Origin: Rhodanobacter sp. FDAARGOS 1247
GTDB taxonomy: Bacteria; Pseudomonadota; Gammaproteobacteria; Xanthomonadales; Rhodanobacteraceae
Reading direction: 5' to 3'
NCBI RefSeq assembly: GCF_016889805.1
Contig: NZ_CP069535.1
Coordinates: 2,542,001-2,606,000 of the forward strand
DNA: 64,000 bases
Part shown: positions 41,850-51,452 of the stretch, piece after piece
How the letters are laid out: every line of letters starts with the position of its first letter
Position numbering within the stretch: position 1 is the first letter of the stretch
Notes under the pieces: generated by a model
Told to the model about the DNA's origin: nothing
The model's input: only the letters and a program-made list of their open reading frames with translations
Databases searched by the model: none
Program-made: the position numbers and the translations under genes

Positions 41850-42713
41850 ATGAAACGTCTGCTCGCACGCTGCGCCATCGCCCTGCTCCTGCTGCCCGCG
41901 CCCGCGATCGCCGATCCGGCCTTGTGGGTGGTGAAGGATGCCGACACCACGATCTACCTGTTCGGCACCGTGCACCTGATGCCGAAGGATGCCGACTGGC
42001 GCTACCCGGCGCTGGAACACGCGCTGGCCGACAGCCAGACGCTGTACATCGAGCTGACCGACGACAACCCGGCCAACATCGCCGGCCTGGTGCTGCGACT
42101 GGGCATGGATACCGCGCACCCGCTGACCAGCCAGCTCAATGAGTCCGAAGCGAAGCGCCTGCGCATCCTCGCCGACAGGACGGGCGTGCCCGGCGGCATG
42201 CGTACCCTGAACATCATGCGGCCATGGCTGGCCGCGTTGACGCTGTCATTGATGCCGCTGAAGAACGCGGGGCTGGACCCGGAACAGGGCGTGGACAAGC
42301 AGCTCAGGGCGCAGATGCTCGCCGCCCACAAGCCGGTGATCGGCCTGGAAACCGCGGAGCAGCAGATCCGCCTGCTGGCGGACATGCCGCGCGCGGTGGA
42401 ACTGGGCCTGCTGCGTTCGAGCATGCGCGAGGCCGACCAGGGCACGGCGAAGCTGCAGCAGATGATCGCGGCATGGAAGGCCGGCGATCCGGACACGATC
42501 GATCGCGTCAGCACCGCCGAGATGCGCGCGAAGGAACCGAAGCTGTATCAGTCGATGCTGGTCCAGCGCAACGAAGCGTGGGCGACGAAGATCGCCACCC
42601 TGCTGCAGCAACCCGGCACCGTCTTCATCGCTGTCGGCGCCGCCCACCTGGCCGGGCCGGACAGCGTGCAGGTACAGCTGCGCAAGCTCGCCATTCCGTC
42701 TCAACGAAAATAG
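41850..42713 (+). CDS. TraB/GumN family exported protein
   Basis: 287 residues. Signal peptide MKRLLARCAIALLLLPAPAIA. The TraB/GumN fold shows its usual blocks: LWVVKDADTTIYLFGTVHLMPKD at the N-terminus, TLYIELTDDN, KPVIGLETAEQQIRLL and the C-terminal VFIAVGAAHLAGPDSVQVQLR. The family is related to metal-dependent Tiki proteases (GxxH and Glu/His residues), though bacterial function is unproven. A nearly identical copy of its 3' coding end is found at 43397-43507. Confidence 0.85.
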   Translation: MKRLLARCAIALLLLPAPAIADPALWVVKDADTTIYLFGTVHLMPKDADWRYPALEHALADSQTLYIELTDDNPANIAGLVLRLGMDTAHPLTSQLNESEAKRLRILADRTGVPGGMRTLNIMRPWLAALTLSLMPLKNAGLDPEQGVDKQLRAQMLAAHKPVIGLETAEQQIRLLADMPRAVELGLLRSSMREADQGTAKLQQMIAAWKAGDPDTIDRVSTAEMRAKEPKLYQSMLVQRNEAWATKIATLLQQPGTVFIAVGAAHLAGPDSVQVQLRKLAIPSQRK

Positions 42714-42726
42714 GGTTGTCGCCAGC

Positions 42727-43389
42727 ATGAAACCAGCATGCCTCATCGTTCTCGTGTTCGGCTTCGCCTGCCCGCTGGCGCGTTCGGCTCAGGCGGGCGC
42801 GCCGCCAGCCACGCAGCCCCCGGGCTCGCGGGACTTCAGCCACATGCAGGTCATCAAGTTGGCCAACGGACCCAATGCCATCGACATCGATGGCGATGGC
42901 CACAAGGACCTGGTATTCAACGCCCATCGCAGCAATTTCAACGCGCACGATTTCGAACACATCACGTTCTACATGCAGGCTCCCGTCGCGGCCGGTGGGG
43001 CGGACGCGACGACGTCGGAAAAGCCGCTGTGGCATGTCGTTCCGTTCTTCACCGCGCAAGCACCCGAGTTCGTGGCCTTCGACACGATCGAGGGCGCGGA
43101 TTGCTGGCTGCGCGACATGGTCCTGCTGCGCAATCCCGAGGGTTCGATCACCGCGGTCGTGGCCAATCGCGACATGGGCTCGTCCTATGCCGACAAGGCC
43201 CGCGTGACATTCTCGATCTATCGCGTCGCGCACAACGCAAACGGCCAGGCAGGAGCACCCCCGATCTATTTCCAGCGTGTCGACCGTTTCCCGGGGAAGA
43301 GTCTCTATTGCGACGTGGATCACGCGATGGTCGCCGAACTGGGCGTGAAACTCTTGCCCCGCCCCGAAGACAACGGCATCGACCACTGA
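42727..43389 (+). CDS. Exported protein with an EF-hand/FG-GAP-like loop (220 aa)
   Basis: Signal peptide at about 1-23 (LIVLVFGFACPLARSAQA). The segment ANGPNAIDIDGDGHKDLVFNAHRSNFNAHDFEHITFYM contains a DxDxDGxxD calcium-binding-type loop seen in EF-hand and FG-GAP repeats. Two cysteines (ADCWLRD, SLYCDVD) may pair. No family is recognised with confidence. It sits exactly between the intact gumN-like gene and the duplicated gumN 3' fragment, suggesting it arrived by an insertion or duplication event. Confidence 0.6.
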   Translation: MKPACLIVLVFGFACPLARSAQAGAPPATQPPGSRDFSHMQVIKLANGPNAIDIDGDGHKDLVFNAHRSNFNAHDFEHITFYMQAPVAAGGADATTSEKPLWHVVPFFTAQAPEFVAFDTIEGADCWLRDMVLLRNPEGSITAVVANRDMGSSYADKARVTFSIYRVAHNANGQAGAPPIYFQRVDRFPGKSLYCDVDHAMVAELGVKLLPRPEDNGIDH

Positions 43390-43396
43390 CGGATGG

Positions 43397-43507
43397 CAGC
43401 GACCCAACACCGTCTTCATCGCCGTCGGCGCCGCCCACCTGGCCGGGCCGGACAGCGTGCAGGTACAGCTGCGGCAGATGAACCTGCCGACCGGACGGGT
43501 GCACTGA
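43397..43507 (+). pseudogene. Duplicated 3' fragment of the TraB/GumN gene
   Basis: About 77 bases from GCAGCGACCC to CAGCTGCG match 42605-42681 of the intact gene almost perfectly and keep the frame (VFIAVGAAHLAGPDSVQVQLRQMN), then continue to a different ending (LPTGRVH stop at 43505). No start or upstream part remains. Confidence 0.85.
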
Positions 43508-44494
<987 letters not shown>

Positions 44495-44534
44495 GGGGAT
44501 CACCTCTCTCTCGTTGCGTGAAATCGGCCCGGCC

Positions 44535-45407
44535 CTATCGCCGCGCCTCGCGGTGGATGGCGATGCCGGCGGCAACCAGCGCGATGCCGATCGTCTCCGC
44601 CCGGCCAGGCAGCTGGTGCAGCACGACGGCGCCGACCAGGCAGGCCGTGGCGGGCAGCAAGGCCAGCAGCATGGCAAAGGTGGCCCGCGGCAACCGCGCC
44701 ATCGCCAGCTGGTCGCACACGTAGGGGATGACTGATGATGTCACGCCCACGCCAATGCCTGCGGCGAGCAGCGGCAGGCTGAGCAGCGCCGGCGTGGCCG
44801 GGCGAATGCCGAGCAGGCTCACCACCACCAGCGCCACCAGCATCGCGGCCGCCAACCCATCGATGGCGTTGCCGCCGCCGTCGTTCGCCACCCGATGGCC
44901 GAGCACGATGTACAGCGTGAACAGCGCGCAGTTGGCGAACGCGAACGCGAAGCCGAGCGGCGCGCCGGTCAGGCGCAAGTGGGTCAGGAACCACACGCCA
45001 GCAATCACCAGCGCAAGCGCCACGGTATTGCGCTGCGTGCGCAAACCGGCCAGCGCCAGCGCGATCGGACCGAGGAACTCGATCGCGCCGACCGTCGCCA
45101 GCGGCAGTCGATCGATCGCCAGGTAGAAGCAGGCATTCATGCCGCCGAGCACCACGCCCAGCCCCACGATGTTCCATCGCGCCGCGGCATCCATCTGCCG
45201 GAAGCGGCGCCACGGCCGCCGCCACGCGGCGAAGATCAACGCCGCGCTGGCGATCCGCAACCAGGCGACGCCGAGCGGCTCGACCCGGGCGAACAACAGC
45301 ACGGCGAAGGCCGGGCCGAGGTAGTGGAAGATCGCGCTGGCCACGAAATACAGCTGCGGCGGCGGCGCGAACCGCGGTATCGGAGAGGTGGAAGGCTGCT
45401 CGTTCAT
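44535..45407 (-). CDS. EamA-family exporter (RhtA-like)
   Basis: 290 residues, ten membrane helices as two EamA repeats. Resembles the threonine/homoserine exporter RhtA: FARVEPLGVAWLRIASAALIFA, ACFYLAIDRLPLATVGAIEFLGPIALAL and SSVIPYVCDQLAMARLPRATFAMLLALLPATA. It likely exports amino acids or analogues. It is divergent from an Lrp/AsnC regulator, a common arrangement for amino-acid exporters. Confidence 0.9.
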   Translation of the reverse strand: MNEQPSTSPIPRFAPPPQLYFVASAIFHYLGPAFAVLLFARVEPLGVAWLRIASAALIFAAWRRPWRRFRQMDAAARWNIVGLGVVLGGMNACFYLAIDRLPLATVGAIEFLGPIALALAGLRTQRNTVALALVIAGVWFLTHLRLTGAPLGFAFAFANCALFTLYIVLGHRVANDGGGNAIDGLAAAMLVALVVVSLLGIRPATPALLSLPLLAAGIGVGVTSSVIPYVCDQLAMARLPRATFAMLLALLPATACLVGAVVLHQLPGRAETIGIALVAAGIAIHREARR

Positions 45408-45475
45408 GGCCTCCCATTTTCCAGGTAATCGGCGCATGATCCATCCACAATCCAAGGATGTGCCCGTCAATTTTT

Positions 45476-45484
45476 CAATTATTG
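45476..45484. promoter_or_regulatory. Palindrome CAATTATTG in the EamA-Lrp divergent region
   Basis: The 94-base spacer between the exporter and regulator genes contains an AT-rich patch (TCAATTTTTCAATTATTGC) with the palindrome CAATTATTG about 18 bases before the regulator start. AT-rich palindromes like this are typical AsnC/Lrp operators. Confidence 0.4.
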
Positions 45485-45501
45485 CAGTCAAAGTGAACGA
45501 T

Positions 45502-45981
45502 ATGCCTCAGATTTCCAGCCTCGTCTCCGACCCCCGCAACATCGAATTGCTGAAGGCGCTGCAGGAAGACCCGCGCCAGCCGGTCAGCAAGCTCGCCAGT
45601 CGCATCGGCATGTCCGCCCCGGCAGTGAAGGAGCGACTCACCCGGCTGGAGGAAACCGGGGTGATCCGCGGCTACCGGATCGATCTCGACGCGAAGGCGC
45701 TGGGCTGGCCGATCACCGCGTACGTGCGCGTGCGCCCGGTGCCCGGACAGCTGTCGAAGATCGCCGAACTCGCGCAGAAGATGCCGCAGGTCGTCGAATG
45801 CCATCGCGTCACCGGCGAGGACTGCTTCATCATCAAGGTGTACCTGGACGCGCTGGAAAATCTCGACCTGATCCTCGACCGCTTCCTGCGCTACGGCCAG
45901 ACCACCACCTCGATCGTGCAGTCCACTCCGGTACCGCTGCGCGCGCCGCCGCTGCCGGGCAATGGCGGCAGCAATCCGTAG
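45502..45981 (+). CDS. Lrp/AsnC-family transcriptional regulator
   Basis: 159 residues. N-terminal winged HTH (NIELLKALQEDPRQPVSKLASRIGMSAPAVKERLTRLEETGVIRGYRIDLDAKALG) and C-terminal RAM ligand domain (MPQVVECHRVTGEDCFIIKVYLDALENLDLILDRFLRYGQTTTSIVQST). ATG 45502 is chosen as the usual N-terminus. It probably senses an amino acid and controls the divergent EamA exporter gene. Confidence 0.9.
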   Translation: MPQISSLVSDPRNIELLKALQEDPRQPVSKLASRIGMSAPAVKERLTRLEETGVIRGYRIDLDAKALGWPITAYVRVRPVPGQLSKIAELAQKMPQVVECHRVTGEDCFIIKVYLDALENLDLILDRFLRYGQTTTSIVQSTPVPLRAPPLPGNGGSNP

Positions 45982-46062
45982 ACGCGCTACAAGAGGTTGC
46001 CACTTTCTGGCACCATCGACCGGTTATCCGCGCCGCGCGCGCCACTTTCCAAGATGTAACCC

Positions 46063-48300
46063 ATGAACCTGCAAGCCAATTACGAACAGATCCCGCTGAA
46101 GGAATACGCCGAGCGGGCCTATCTCGATTACTCGATGTACGTGGTGCTGGACCGCGCCCTGCCGTTCGTGGGCGACGGCCTGAAGCCGGTGCAGCGGCGC
46201 ATCATCTACGCGATGAGCGAGCTGGGCCTGAGCGCCACCGCCAAGCCGAAGAAATCCGCCCGCACCATCGGCGACGTGATCGGCAAGTTCCATCCGCACG
46301 GCGACAGCTCCAGCTACGAAGCGATGGTGCTGATGGCGCAGCCGTTCTCGTACCGCTACCCGCTGGTCGATGGCCAGGGCAACTTCGGCTCGCCGGACGA
46401 CCCGAAAAGCTTCGCGGCGATGCGCTACACCGAATCCAAACTCAGCCCGATCGCCGAGGCCTTGCTGGGCGAGCTGGGCCACGGCACGGTCGACTGGGTG
46501 CCGAACTTCGACGGCACGCTGGAAGAGCCGGGCTGGCTGCCGGCGCGCGTGCCGCACGTGCTGCTGAACGGCTCGATGGGCATCGCGGTGGGCATGGCCA
46601 CCGACATCCCGCCGCACAACCTGCGCGAACTGGTCACCGCCTGCATCCGCCTGCTGGACGAGCCGGACGCCACCGTCGCCCAGCTGTGCGAGCACGTGCT
46701 GGGCCCGGACTACCCGACCGAGGCCGAGATCATCACCCCGCGCGCGGACCTGCTGTCGATCTACCAGACCGGCGGCGGCTCGGTGCGCGCCCGCGCGGTG
46801 TACCAGCGCGAGGAAGGCAACATCGTGATCACCGCGCTGCCGCACCAGGTCAGCCCGTCGAAAATCCTGGAGCAGATCGCCGCGCAGATGCGCGCGAAGA
46901 AGCTGCCGATGATCGAGGACCTGCGCGACGAATCCGATCACGAGAACCCGATCCGCCTGGTGATCGTGCCACGCTCGAACCGCGTCGACGCCGACGAAAC
47001 GATGCAGCACCTGTTCGCCACCACGGACATGGAGAAGAGCTTCCGCGTCAACCTCAACATGATCGGCCTGGACGGCCGCCCGCAGGTGAAGGATCTCAAG
47101 CGCATCCTCACCGAGTGGCTGAGCTTCCGCACCAGCACGGTCACCCGCCGGCTGGAGCACCGCCTGGCCAAGGTCGACCGCCGCCTGCACCTGCTCGAAG
47201 GCCTGCACACCGCCTATCTCAACCTCGATGAAGTGATCCGCATCGTGCGCACCGAGGACGAGCCCAAGCCCGTGCTGATGGCGCGCTTCCGGCTCAGCGA
47301 GGAGCAGACCGACTACATCCTCGAAACCCGCCTGCGCCAGCTGGCCCGCCTCGAGGAAATGAAGATCAACGCCGAGCGCGACCAGCTCGAAGAGGAGCGT
47401 GCCCGCATCAACGTGCTGCTGAAATCGCCGGCCAAATTGAAGGGCCTGATCAAGGACGAGCTGCGCGCCGACGCCGAGAAATTCGGTGACGCGCGTCGTT
47501 CGCCGCTGGTCGAACGCGAAGTCGCCCAGGCGCTGGACGAAAGCGCGCTGGTCGCCAGCGAACCGGTTACCGTGGTGCTGTCGCAGAAGGGGTGGGCCCG
47601 CGCGGCGAAGGGCCACGACATCGACGCCGAGGCGCTGAACTACCGCGAAGGCGACGGCCTGCTCGCCGCGGTGAAGGCGCGCACGACCCAGCAGGTCGCC
47701 TTCATCGACTCCACCGGCCGCGCCTATTCCACGCCCGCGCACACGCTGCCTTCGGCGCGCGGCAACGGCGAGCCCCTCACCGGCCGCTTCAGCCCCGCCG
47801 GCGGCGCCAGTTTCGACGCGGTGATCGCCGGCGACAACGACACCCGGCTGATCCTCGCCACCGACTTCGGCTACGGCTTCGTCAACCGCTTCGAAGCGCT
47901 CACCGGCCGCAACAAGGCCGGCAAGCAGATCATCTCGCTCAGCGACGGCGCGAAAGTGCTGGCGCCGCAGGTCAGCGCCGACCCGGCGCGCGACCGCATC
48001 GTGGTGGTCACCAGCGAAGGCCACCTGCTGATGTTCTCGGTGGCCGAGCTGCCGGAACTGGACAAGGGCAAAGGCAACAAGCTGATCGAGATCCCGAAGA
48101 AGCAGCTGGCCGAAGGCGAGCGCGTGGCCGGCGTGGCGGTCGTCGCCGAAGGCAAGGGCGAGGTCACCATGTACGCGGGCGCGCGCAAGCTCACCCTGAA
48201 GTGGGCCGACCTGGTCGAATACGGCGGCAACCGCGCCACCCGCGGCAACCTGCTGCCGCGCGGTTTGCGCCGCGTCGAACGGATCGAAACCACCGGTTGA
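46063..48300 (+). CDS. parC: DNA topoisomerase IV subunit A (ParC)
   Basis: 745 residues, ParC-sized (GyrA is longer). N-terminal [34 protein letters not shown], quinolone region [13 protein letters not shown] with wild-type-like Ser and Glu at the E. coli S80/E84 positions, catalytic Tyr in [11 protein letters not shown] (about residue 122), and a short C-terminal beta-pinwheel domain. With ParE (not in window) it decatenates chromosomes. Two closely spaced palindromes follow its stop. Confidence 0.95.
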   Translation: MNLQANYEQIPLKEYAERAYLDYSMYVVLDRALPFVGDGLKPVQRRIIYAMSELGLSATAKPKKSARTIGDVIGKFHPHGDSSSYEAMVLMAQPFSYRYPLVDGQGNFGSPDDPKSFAAMRYTESKLSPIAEALLGELGHGTVDWVPNFDGTLEEPGWLPARVPHVLLNGSMGIAVGMATDIPPHNLRELVTACIRLLDEPDATVAQLCEHVLGPDYPTEAEIITPRADLLSIYQTGGGSVRARAVYQREEGNIVITALPHQVSPSKILEQIAAQMRAKKLPMIEDLRDESDHENPIRLVIVPRSNRVDADETMQHLFATTDMEKSFRVNLNMIGLDGRPQVKDLKRILTEWLSFRTSTVTRRLEHRLAKVDRRLHLLEGLHTAYLNLDEVIRIVRTEDEPKPVLMARFRLSEEQTDYILETRLRQLARLEEMKINAERDQLEEERARINVLLKSPAKLKGLIKDELRADAEKFGDARRSPLVEREVAQALDESALVASEPVTVVLSQKGWARAAKGHDIDAEALNYREGDGLLAAVKARTTQQVAFIDSTGRAYSTPAHTLPSARGNGEPLTGRFSPAGGASFDAVIAGDNDTRLILATDFGYGFVNRFEALTGRNKAGKQIISLSDGAKVLAPQVSADPARDRIVVVTSEGHLLMFSVAELPELDKGKGNKLIEIPKKQLAEGERVAGVAVVAEGKGEVTMYAGARKLTLKWADLVEYGGNRATRGNLLPRGLRRVERIETTG

Positions 48301-48315
48301 GCACCGACACAGTGT

Positions 48316-48383
48316 AGGGCGGGCACTGCCCGCCGAGGTTGATCGCGATGCCTCGTCGAAGAGCGGCGGGCAGTGCCCGCCCT
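48316..48383. repeat. Paired REP-like palindromes GTAGGGCGGGCACTGCCCGCC
   Basis: A 19-base sequence (48316-48334) is repeated as its exact reverse complement at 48365-48383, separated by 30 bases. Each arm is itself a near-perfect palindrome (GGCGGGCA/TGCCCGCC), so either two small hairpins or one long hairpin can form. It lies 15 bases after parC and may terminate it. The edge TAGGGCGGG resembles the palindrome at 6211. Confidence 0.85.
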
Positions 48384-48517
48384 GCGGCGAGTCCGTTTCG
48401 CGGCCACAAGCACGCCACCGGCGAGACGACAGGAACTTGTCGCCGCACAACCGTTCCAACAAGGATGTGCACGCCGACGCGGCCCCGCGCGTTGAACACG
48501 TGACCACCGGAGTAAGC

Positions 48518-48955
48518 ATGACCATGCAACGCATCCTCCCTGCCCTGTTCGCCGCCCTGCTGAGCACCACGGCCTGGGCGCAGACGCCGGCCAGGCCGCT
48601 GAACCTCAAGCTGGCGCCCGCCGACATTCCCGCAGCCAGCAGCACCGTCGCCAGGCCGGCCTCCGCCACCAGCGCGCCCGGCGTCTACTACGGCGACACC
48701 AGCGGACGCATGGGCAACACCGAAGCCACCAGCGCCGGCGACACCGATTCCGATTGCGACGATTACAGCTACAACCGGCCGCAGGTGCACGGCAGCGTCG
48801 GCATGGGCGTGGTCGGCGGCAACCACGTCAGCGGCAACTACCAGACCGGCACGGTGAACCTCAGCAAGGCCTTCGGCAGCTGCGACCATCCCCGCGGCGG
48901 CGTCAGCATCTCGGTCGGCGGGGGCACTGGCAACTTCCACGGGCGCGGGCATTGA
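48518..48955 (+). CDS. Small exported protein of unknown function (145 aa)
   Basis: Signal peptide MTMQRILPALFAALLSTTAWA. The mature chain is Gly/Ser/Asp-rich with beta-like GSVGMGVVGGNHVSGNYQTGTVNLSKAF and GGVSISVGGGTGNFHGRGH, and two cysteines (DSDCDDY, GSCDHP). It resembles low-complexity secreted proteins common in this order; no family can be assigned. GGAG precedes ATG 48518 by eight bases. Confidence 0.65.
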   Translation: MTMQRILPALFAALLSTTAWAQTPARPLNLKLAPADIPAASSTVARPASATSAPGVYYGDTSGRMGNTEATSAGDTDSDCDDYSYNRPQVHGSVGMGVVGGNHVSGNYQTGTVNLSKAFGSCDHPRGGVSISVGGGTGNFHGRGH

Positions 48956-48991
48956 TGCGTTGAGGGTCGGCGCCGCGATCGCGCAGTCGCC

Positions 48992-50338
48992 TCACTCCAC
49001 CCCCGGCCCCCAGCAGAAATCCACCTTCAACCCGCCCAGCGCCGATCGCGACATCGCGATCGTGCCGCCGGTCGCCTCGGCCAGTTCGCGGGCGATCGCC
49101 AGGCCCAGGCCACTGCCCTCGTTCGCCTCGTCCAGCCGCCCGCCGCGCGCCAGCGCATCGCGCGCGTGTTCGGCGGCGATGCCGGGACCGTCGTCCTCGA
49201 TGCTCACGCGCGCCCATTCCGGTCCGGCCGCCGCGCTGACGCGCACCTGGCGGCGGGCGTAACGCACCGCGTTTTCCAGCACCGCGCCGAGGATCTCGGA
49301 CAAGTCGTCAGGCTGGATTGCCAAACGCAGGCTGGCGGGGATGTCCAGGGTGAAGGCCAGCTCACCGCCGCGATCGGTCTGCTCCAGCACGGTGAGCAGA
49401 CGCTCGACCGTGTCGCGCACGGCGGCATCTCCACCGGGCTGGCGACGGATCACCGCGATGCGCGCCCGCGCCAGCTCGGCCTCGACCGCCCGGCGCATCG
49501 CGGCGATCGCGCGATCCAGTCCTTCGGCGGCGTGCTCCGCGCCCGCCTCGCGCGCGCGCCGGCTCTGCGCCGCCATCGCCGACAGCGGTGTCTTCAGCCC
49601 GTGCGCCAGATCGGCCGCGCGCTGGCGCGCCACCACCAGGTCGTGTTCGCGCGCGTCGGCCAGGGCGTTGATCGAGTCCAGCAGCGGCTGCACCTCGCGC
49701 AAGTGGGATTCGGGCAGGCGCGCGCTGGCACTGTCGCGCAACGCGGCCAGCGCGTGTCGCACGCGGCCCAGCGGCCGCAGGCCCAGTTGCACCTGCAGCC
49801 ACGCGGCGGCGGACAGCACCAGCCACAACAGGCCAAGAAAGATCGCCAGCTCGCGCCCGAACTCGGCGCGCGCGGACAGCAGCGGCGCACTGTCCTGCGC
49901 CAGCTGGATCAGCACCGGGGCAGCGTGGTCGGCCAGCTCGATGCGTCGTTCGAGCAACGCCACCGGCTGTCCGTAGGGGCCATCGACGCGCTGCATGCGC
50001 CAGTTCGCGGTGGCCGGAACCGGGCGACGCAGGTCCGCGTCCCACAGCGAGCGCGAGCGCAGCGTGCCGCCCGCCGCGGTGATCTCCCAGTAATAGCCGC
50101 CGGCCGGCGTCTCCAGCCGCGAATCCACTGGCGGCCGCTCGATCCGTGGCGCGCCATCGCGCTCGATCACCAGTCCCGCGACCAGGCGCAGCCCGTCGCG
50201 GGTCATCTCCGCCTGCAGCCGGCGTTCCAGGTGGCGCTCGAACAGCAGCGTCATGAACAGCCAGGCCACCGCCAGCGCCAGCAGGATCGCCGCCATCGCA
50301 CCGGCCAGCAGGCGCCAGTGCAGCGAGCGGGTGATCAC
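48992..50338 (-). CDS. Sensor histidine kinase, PhoQ-like
   Basis: 448 residues. Two membrane helices (about 8-31 and 165-190) flank a periplasmic domain of about 130 residues. HAMP-like linker, His kinase motif RAADLAHGLKTPLSAMAAQ, N-box LGAVLENAVRYARRQ, G-boxes EDDGPGIAAEH and GSGLGLAIARELAEATGG. The start is GTG 50338, overlapping the response-regulator stop by four bases (GTGA). Operon order is PepSY protein, regulator, kinase. Confidence 0.9.
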   Translation of the reverse strand: MITRSLHWRLLAGAMAAILLALAVAWLFMTLLFERHLERRLQAEMTRDGLRLVAGLVIERDGAPRIERPPVDSRLETPAGGYYWEITAAGGTLRSRSLWDADLRRPVPATANWRMQRVDGPYGQPVALLERRIELADHAAPVLIQLAQDSAPLLSARAEFGRELAIFLGLLWLVLSAAAWLQVQLGLRPLGRVRHALAALRDSASARLPESHLREVQPLLDSINALADAREHDLVVARQRAADLAHGLKTPLSAMAAQSRRAREAGAEHAAEGLDRAIAAMRRAVEAELARARIAVIRRQPGGDAAVRDTVERLLTVLEQTDRGGELAFTLDIPASLRLAIQPDDLSEILGAVLENAVRYARRQVRVSAAAGPEWARVSIEDDGPGIAAEHARDALARGGRLDEANEGSGLGLAIARELAEATGGTIAMSRSALGGLKVDFCWGPGVE

Positions 50339-50997
50339 GCGCTGGTCTCCAGCAGATAACCGAAGCCGCGGCGGGTGGCGATGAGGTCGGCGCCGAACTT
50401 GCGCCGCAACCGCGCCACGATCGCCTCGATCGCATTGGTGTCGCCGTCCTCGGCTGCGCCGTACAGATGCTCGGCCAGTTCGCCAGCGGACACCGCGCGG
50501 CCGTCCTGGTGCGAGAGGTAATCCAGCAGGCGGAATTCCAGCGGCGACAGCCGCGCCGGCGCACCGTCGAAGGTGGCGCTCATCCGCGTGGTGTCCAGCC
50601 GCAGCCGGCCGATCACGATGACGCTGGAAAGCCGGCCCGCCCCGCGTCGCACCAGCGCGCGCACCCGCGCGATCAGCTCGCCCATCTCGAACGGCTTGGC
50701 CATGTAGTCGTCGGCGCCGGCCTCGATGCCCTCGACCTTCTCGGTCCAGTCGCCGCGCGCGGACACCACGATCACCGGGAACGCGCGGCCCGCCGCGCGC
50801 CAGCGCCGCAGCACCGACAGGCCATCCAGTTGCGGCAGGCCCAGATCGAGCACCGCCGCGTCGTAATCCTCCACGTCGCCCCGATACCACGCGCTCTCGC
50901 CATCGCCGGCGCGGTCGACGGTGAAGCCGGCCGCCTCGAGTGCACGCGCCAGGTCGGTCTGGATGTCGGGATCGTCCTCGACGACGAGACAGCGCAT
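50335..50997 (-). CDS. OmpR/PhoP-family response regulator
   Basis: 220 residues. Receiver with acidic VVEDDPDI, phospho-acceptor Asp51 (AAVLDLGLPQLDG) and Lys in YMAKPFEMGEL; C-terminal winged helix (ARLSPLEFRLLDYLSHQDGRAVSAGELAEHLY...NAIEAIVARLRRKFGADLIATRRGFGYLL). The ATG overlaps the upstream PepSY stop by one base. Possible operator repeats lie upstream of the operon at 51367-51407. Confidence 0.95.
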   Translation of the reverse strand: MRCLVVEDDPDIQTDLARALEAAGFTVDRAGDGESAWYRGDVEDYDAAVLDLGLPQLDGLSVLRRWRAAGRAFPVIVVSARGDWTEKVEGIEAGADDYMAKPFEMGELIARVRALVRRGAGRLSSVIVIGRLRLDTTRMSATFDGAPARLSPLEFRLLDYLSHQDGRAVSAGELAEHLYGAAEDGDTNAIEAIVARLRRKFGADLIATRRGFGYLLETSA

Positions 50998-51344
50998 CAG
51001 TCGTCCTCGATCTCGCGGACCGTGCCGTTGCCCGCGTTCAACTTCACCTCGCGCACGCGACCGGCGGCGGTGAGCACCTTCACCTCGTATTCCCAGCCGT
51101 GCTTGCCGTTGTCCAGCTCCACCTCGATCACGTCGCCCGCCACCTGCTGCTGCACGATGACCAGGATGCGACTGAGCGGCAGGATCTCGCCCCGCTGCAA
51201 CAGCGCGCGGGCCTCGATGTGATCGTCGTGGTCGTGGTGATCGGCCATCGCGCGCGGCGACACGACCAGCGCCGACACCGCGAACAGCGCGATGGCCAGC
51301 GAGAAGGGAAGCGCGAGGCGGCGGTAGGTGCGGAGATTTTTCAT
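50997..51344 (-). CDS. Exported PepSY-domain protein
   Basis: 115 residues. Signal peptide at about 10-34 (cleaved near AMA|DHHDHDDH), a His/Asp-rich mature start that could bind metal, then a PepSY domain (LLQRGEILPLSRILVIVQQQVAGDVIEVELDNGKHGWEYEVKVLTAAGRVREVKLNAGNGTV). PepSY proteins next to PhoPQ-like genes are thought to modulate signalling or bind cations. First gene of the operon. Confidence 0.9.
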   Translation of the reverse strand: MKNLRTYRRLALPFSLAIALFAVSALVVSPRAMADHHDHDDHIEARALLQRGEILPLSRILVIVQQQVAGDVIEVELDNGKHGWEYEVKVLTAAGRVREVKLNAGNGTVREIEDD

Positions 51345-51366
51345 GGGCCGATCCTGCGACAACCGC

Positions 51367-51407
51367 GCTGACAACAAGCTGACATCGGGCGTGGCGCGGA
51401 TGTCAGC
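51367..51407. promoter_or_regulatory. Direct repeats GCTGACA with 11-base period in a divergent promoter
   Basis: GCTGACA occurs at 51367 and 51378, exactly 11 bases apart, the spacing of OmpR/PhoP-type tandem half-sites. A reversed copy TGTCAGC lies at 51401-51407. The region separates the PepSY-regulator-kinase operon (start 51344) from the TonB-dependent receptor gene (start 51453), so one regulator could control both. Confidence 0.55.
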
Positions 51408-51452
51408 GACGCCGGCACAGACTGCGGGAAACTCCTGCGGATTGAAGTCTCC

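Noticed and set aside
46024..48669. 881-codon minus-strand open frame across parC
   Set aside because: Antisense shadow of parC extended into the spacer; no recognisable domain.
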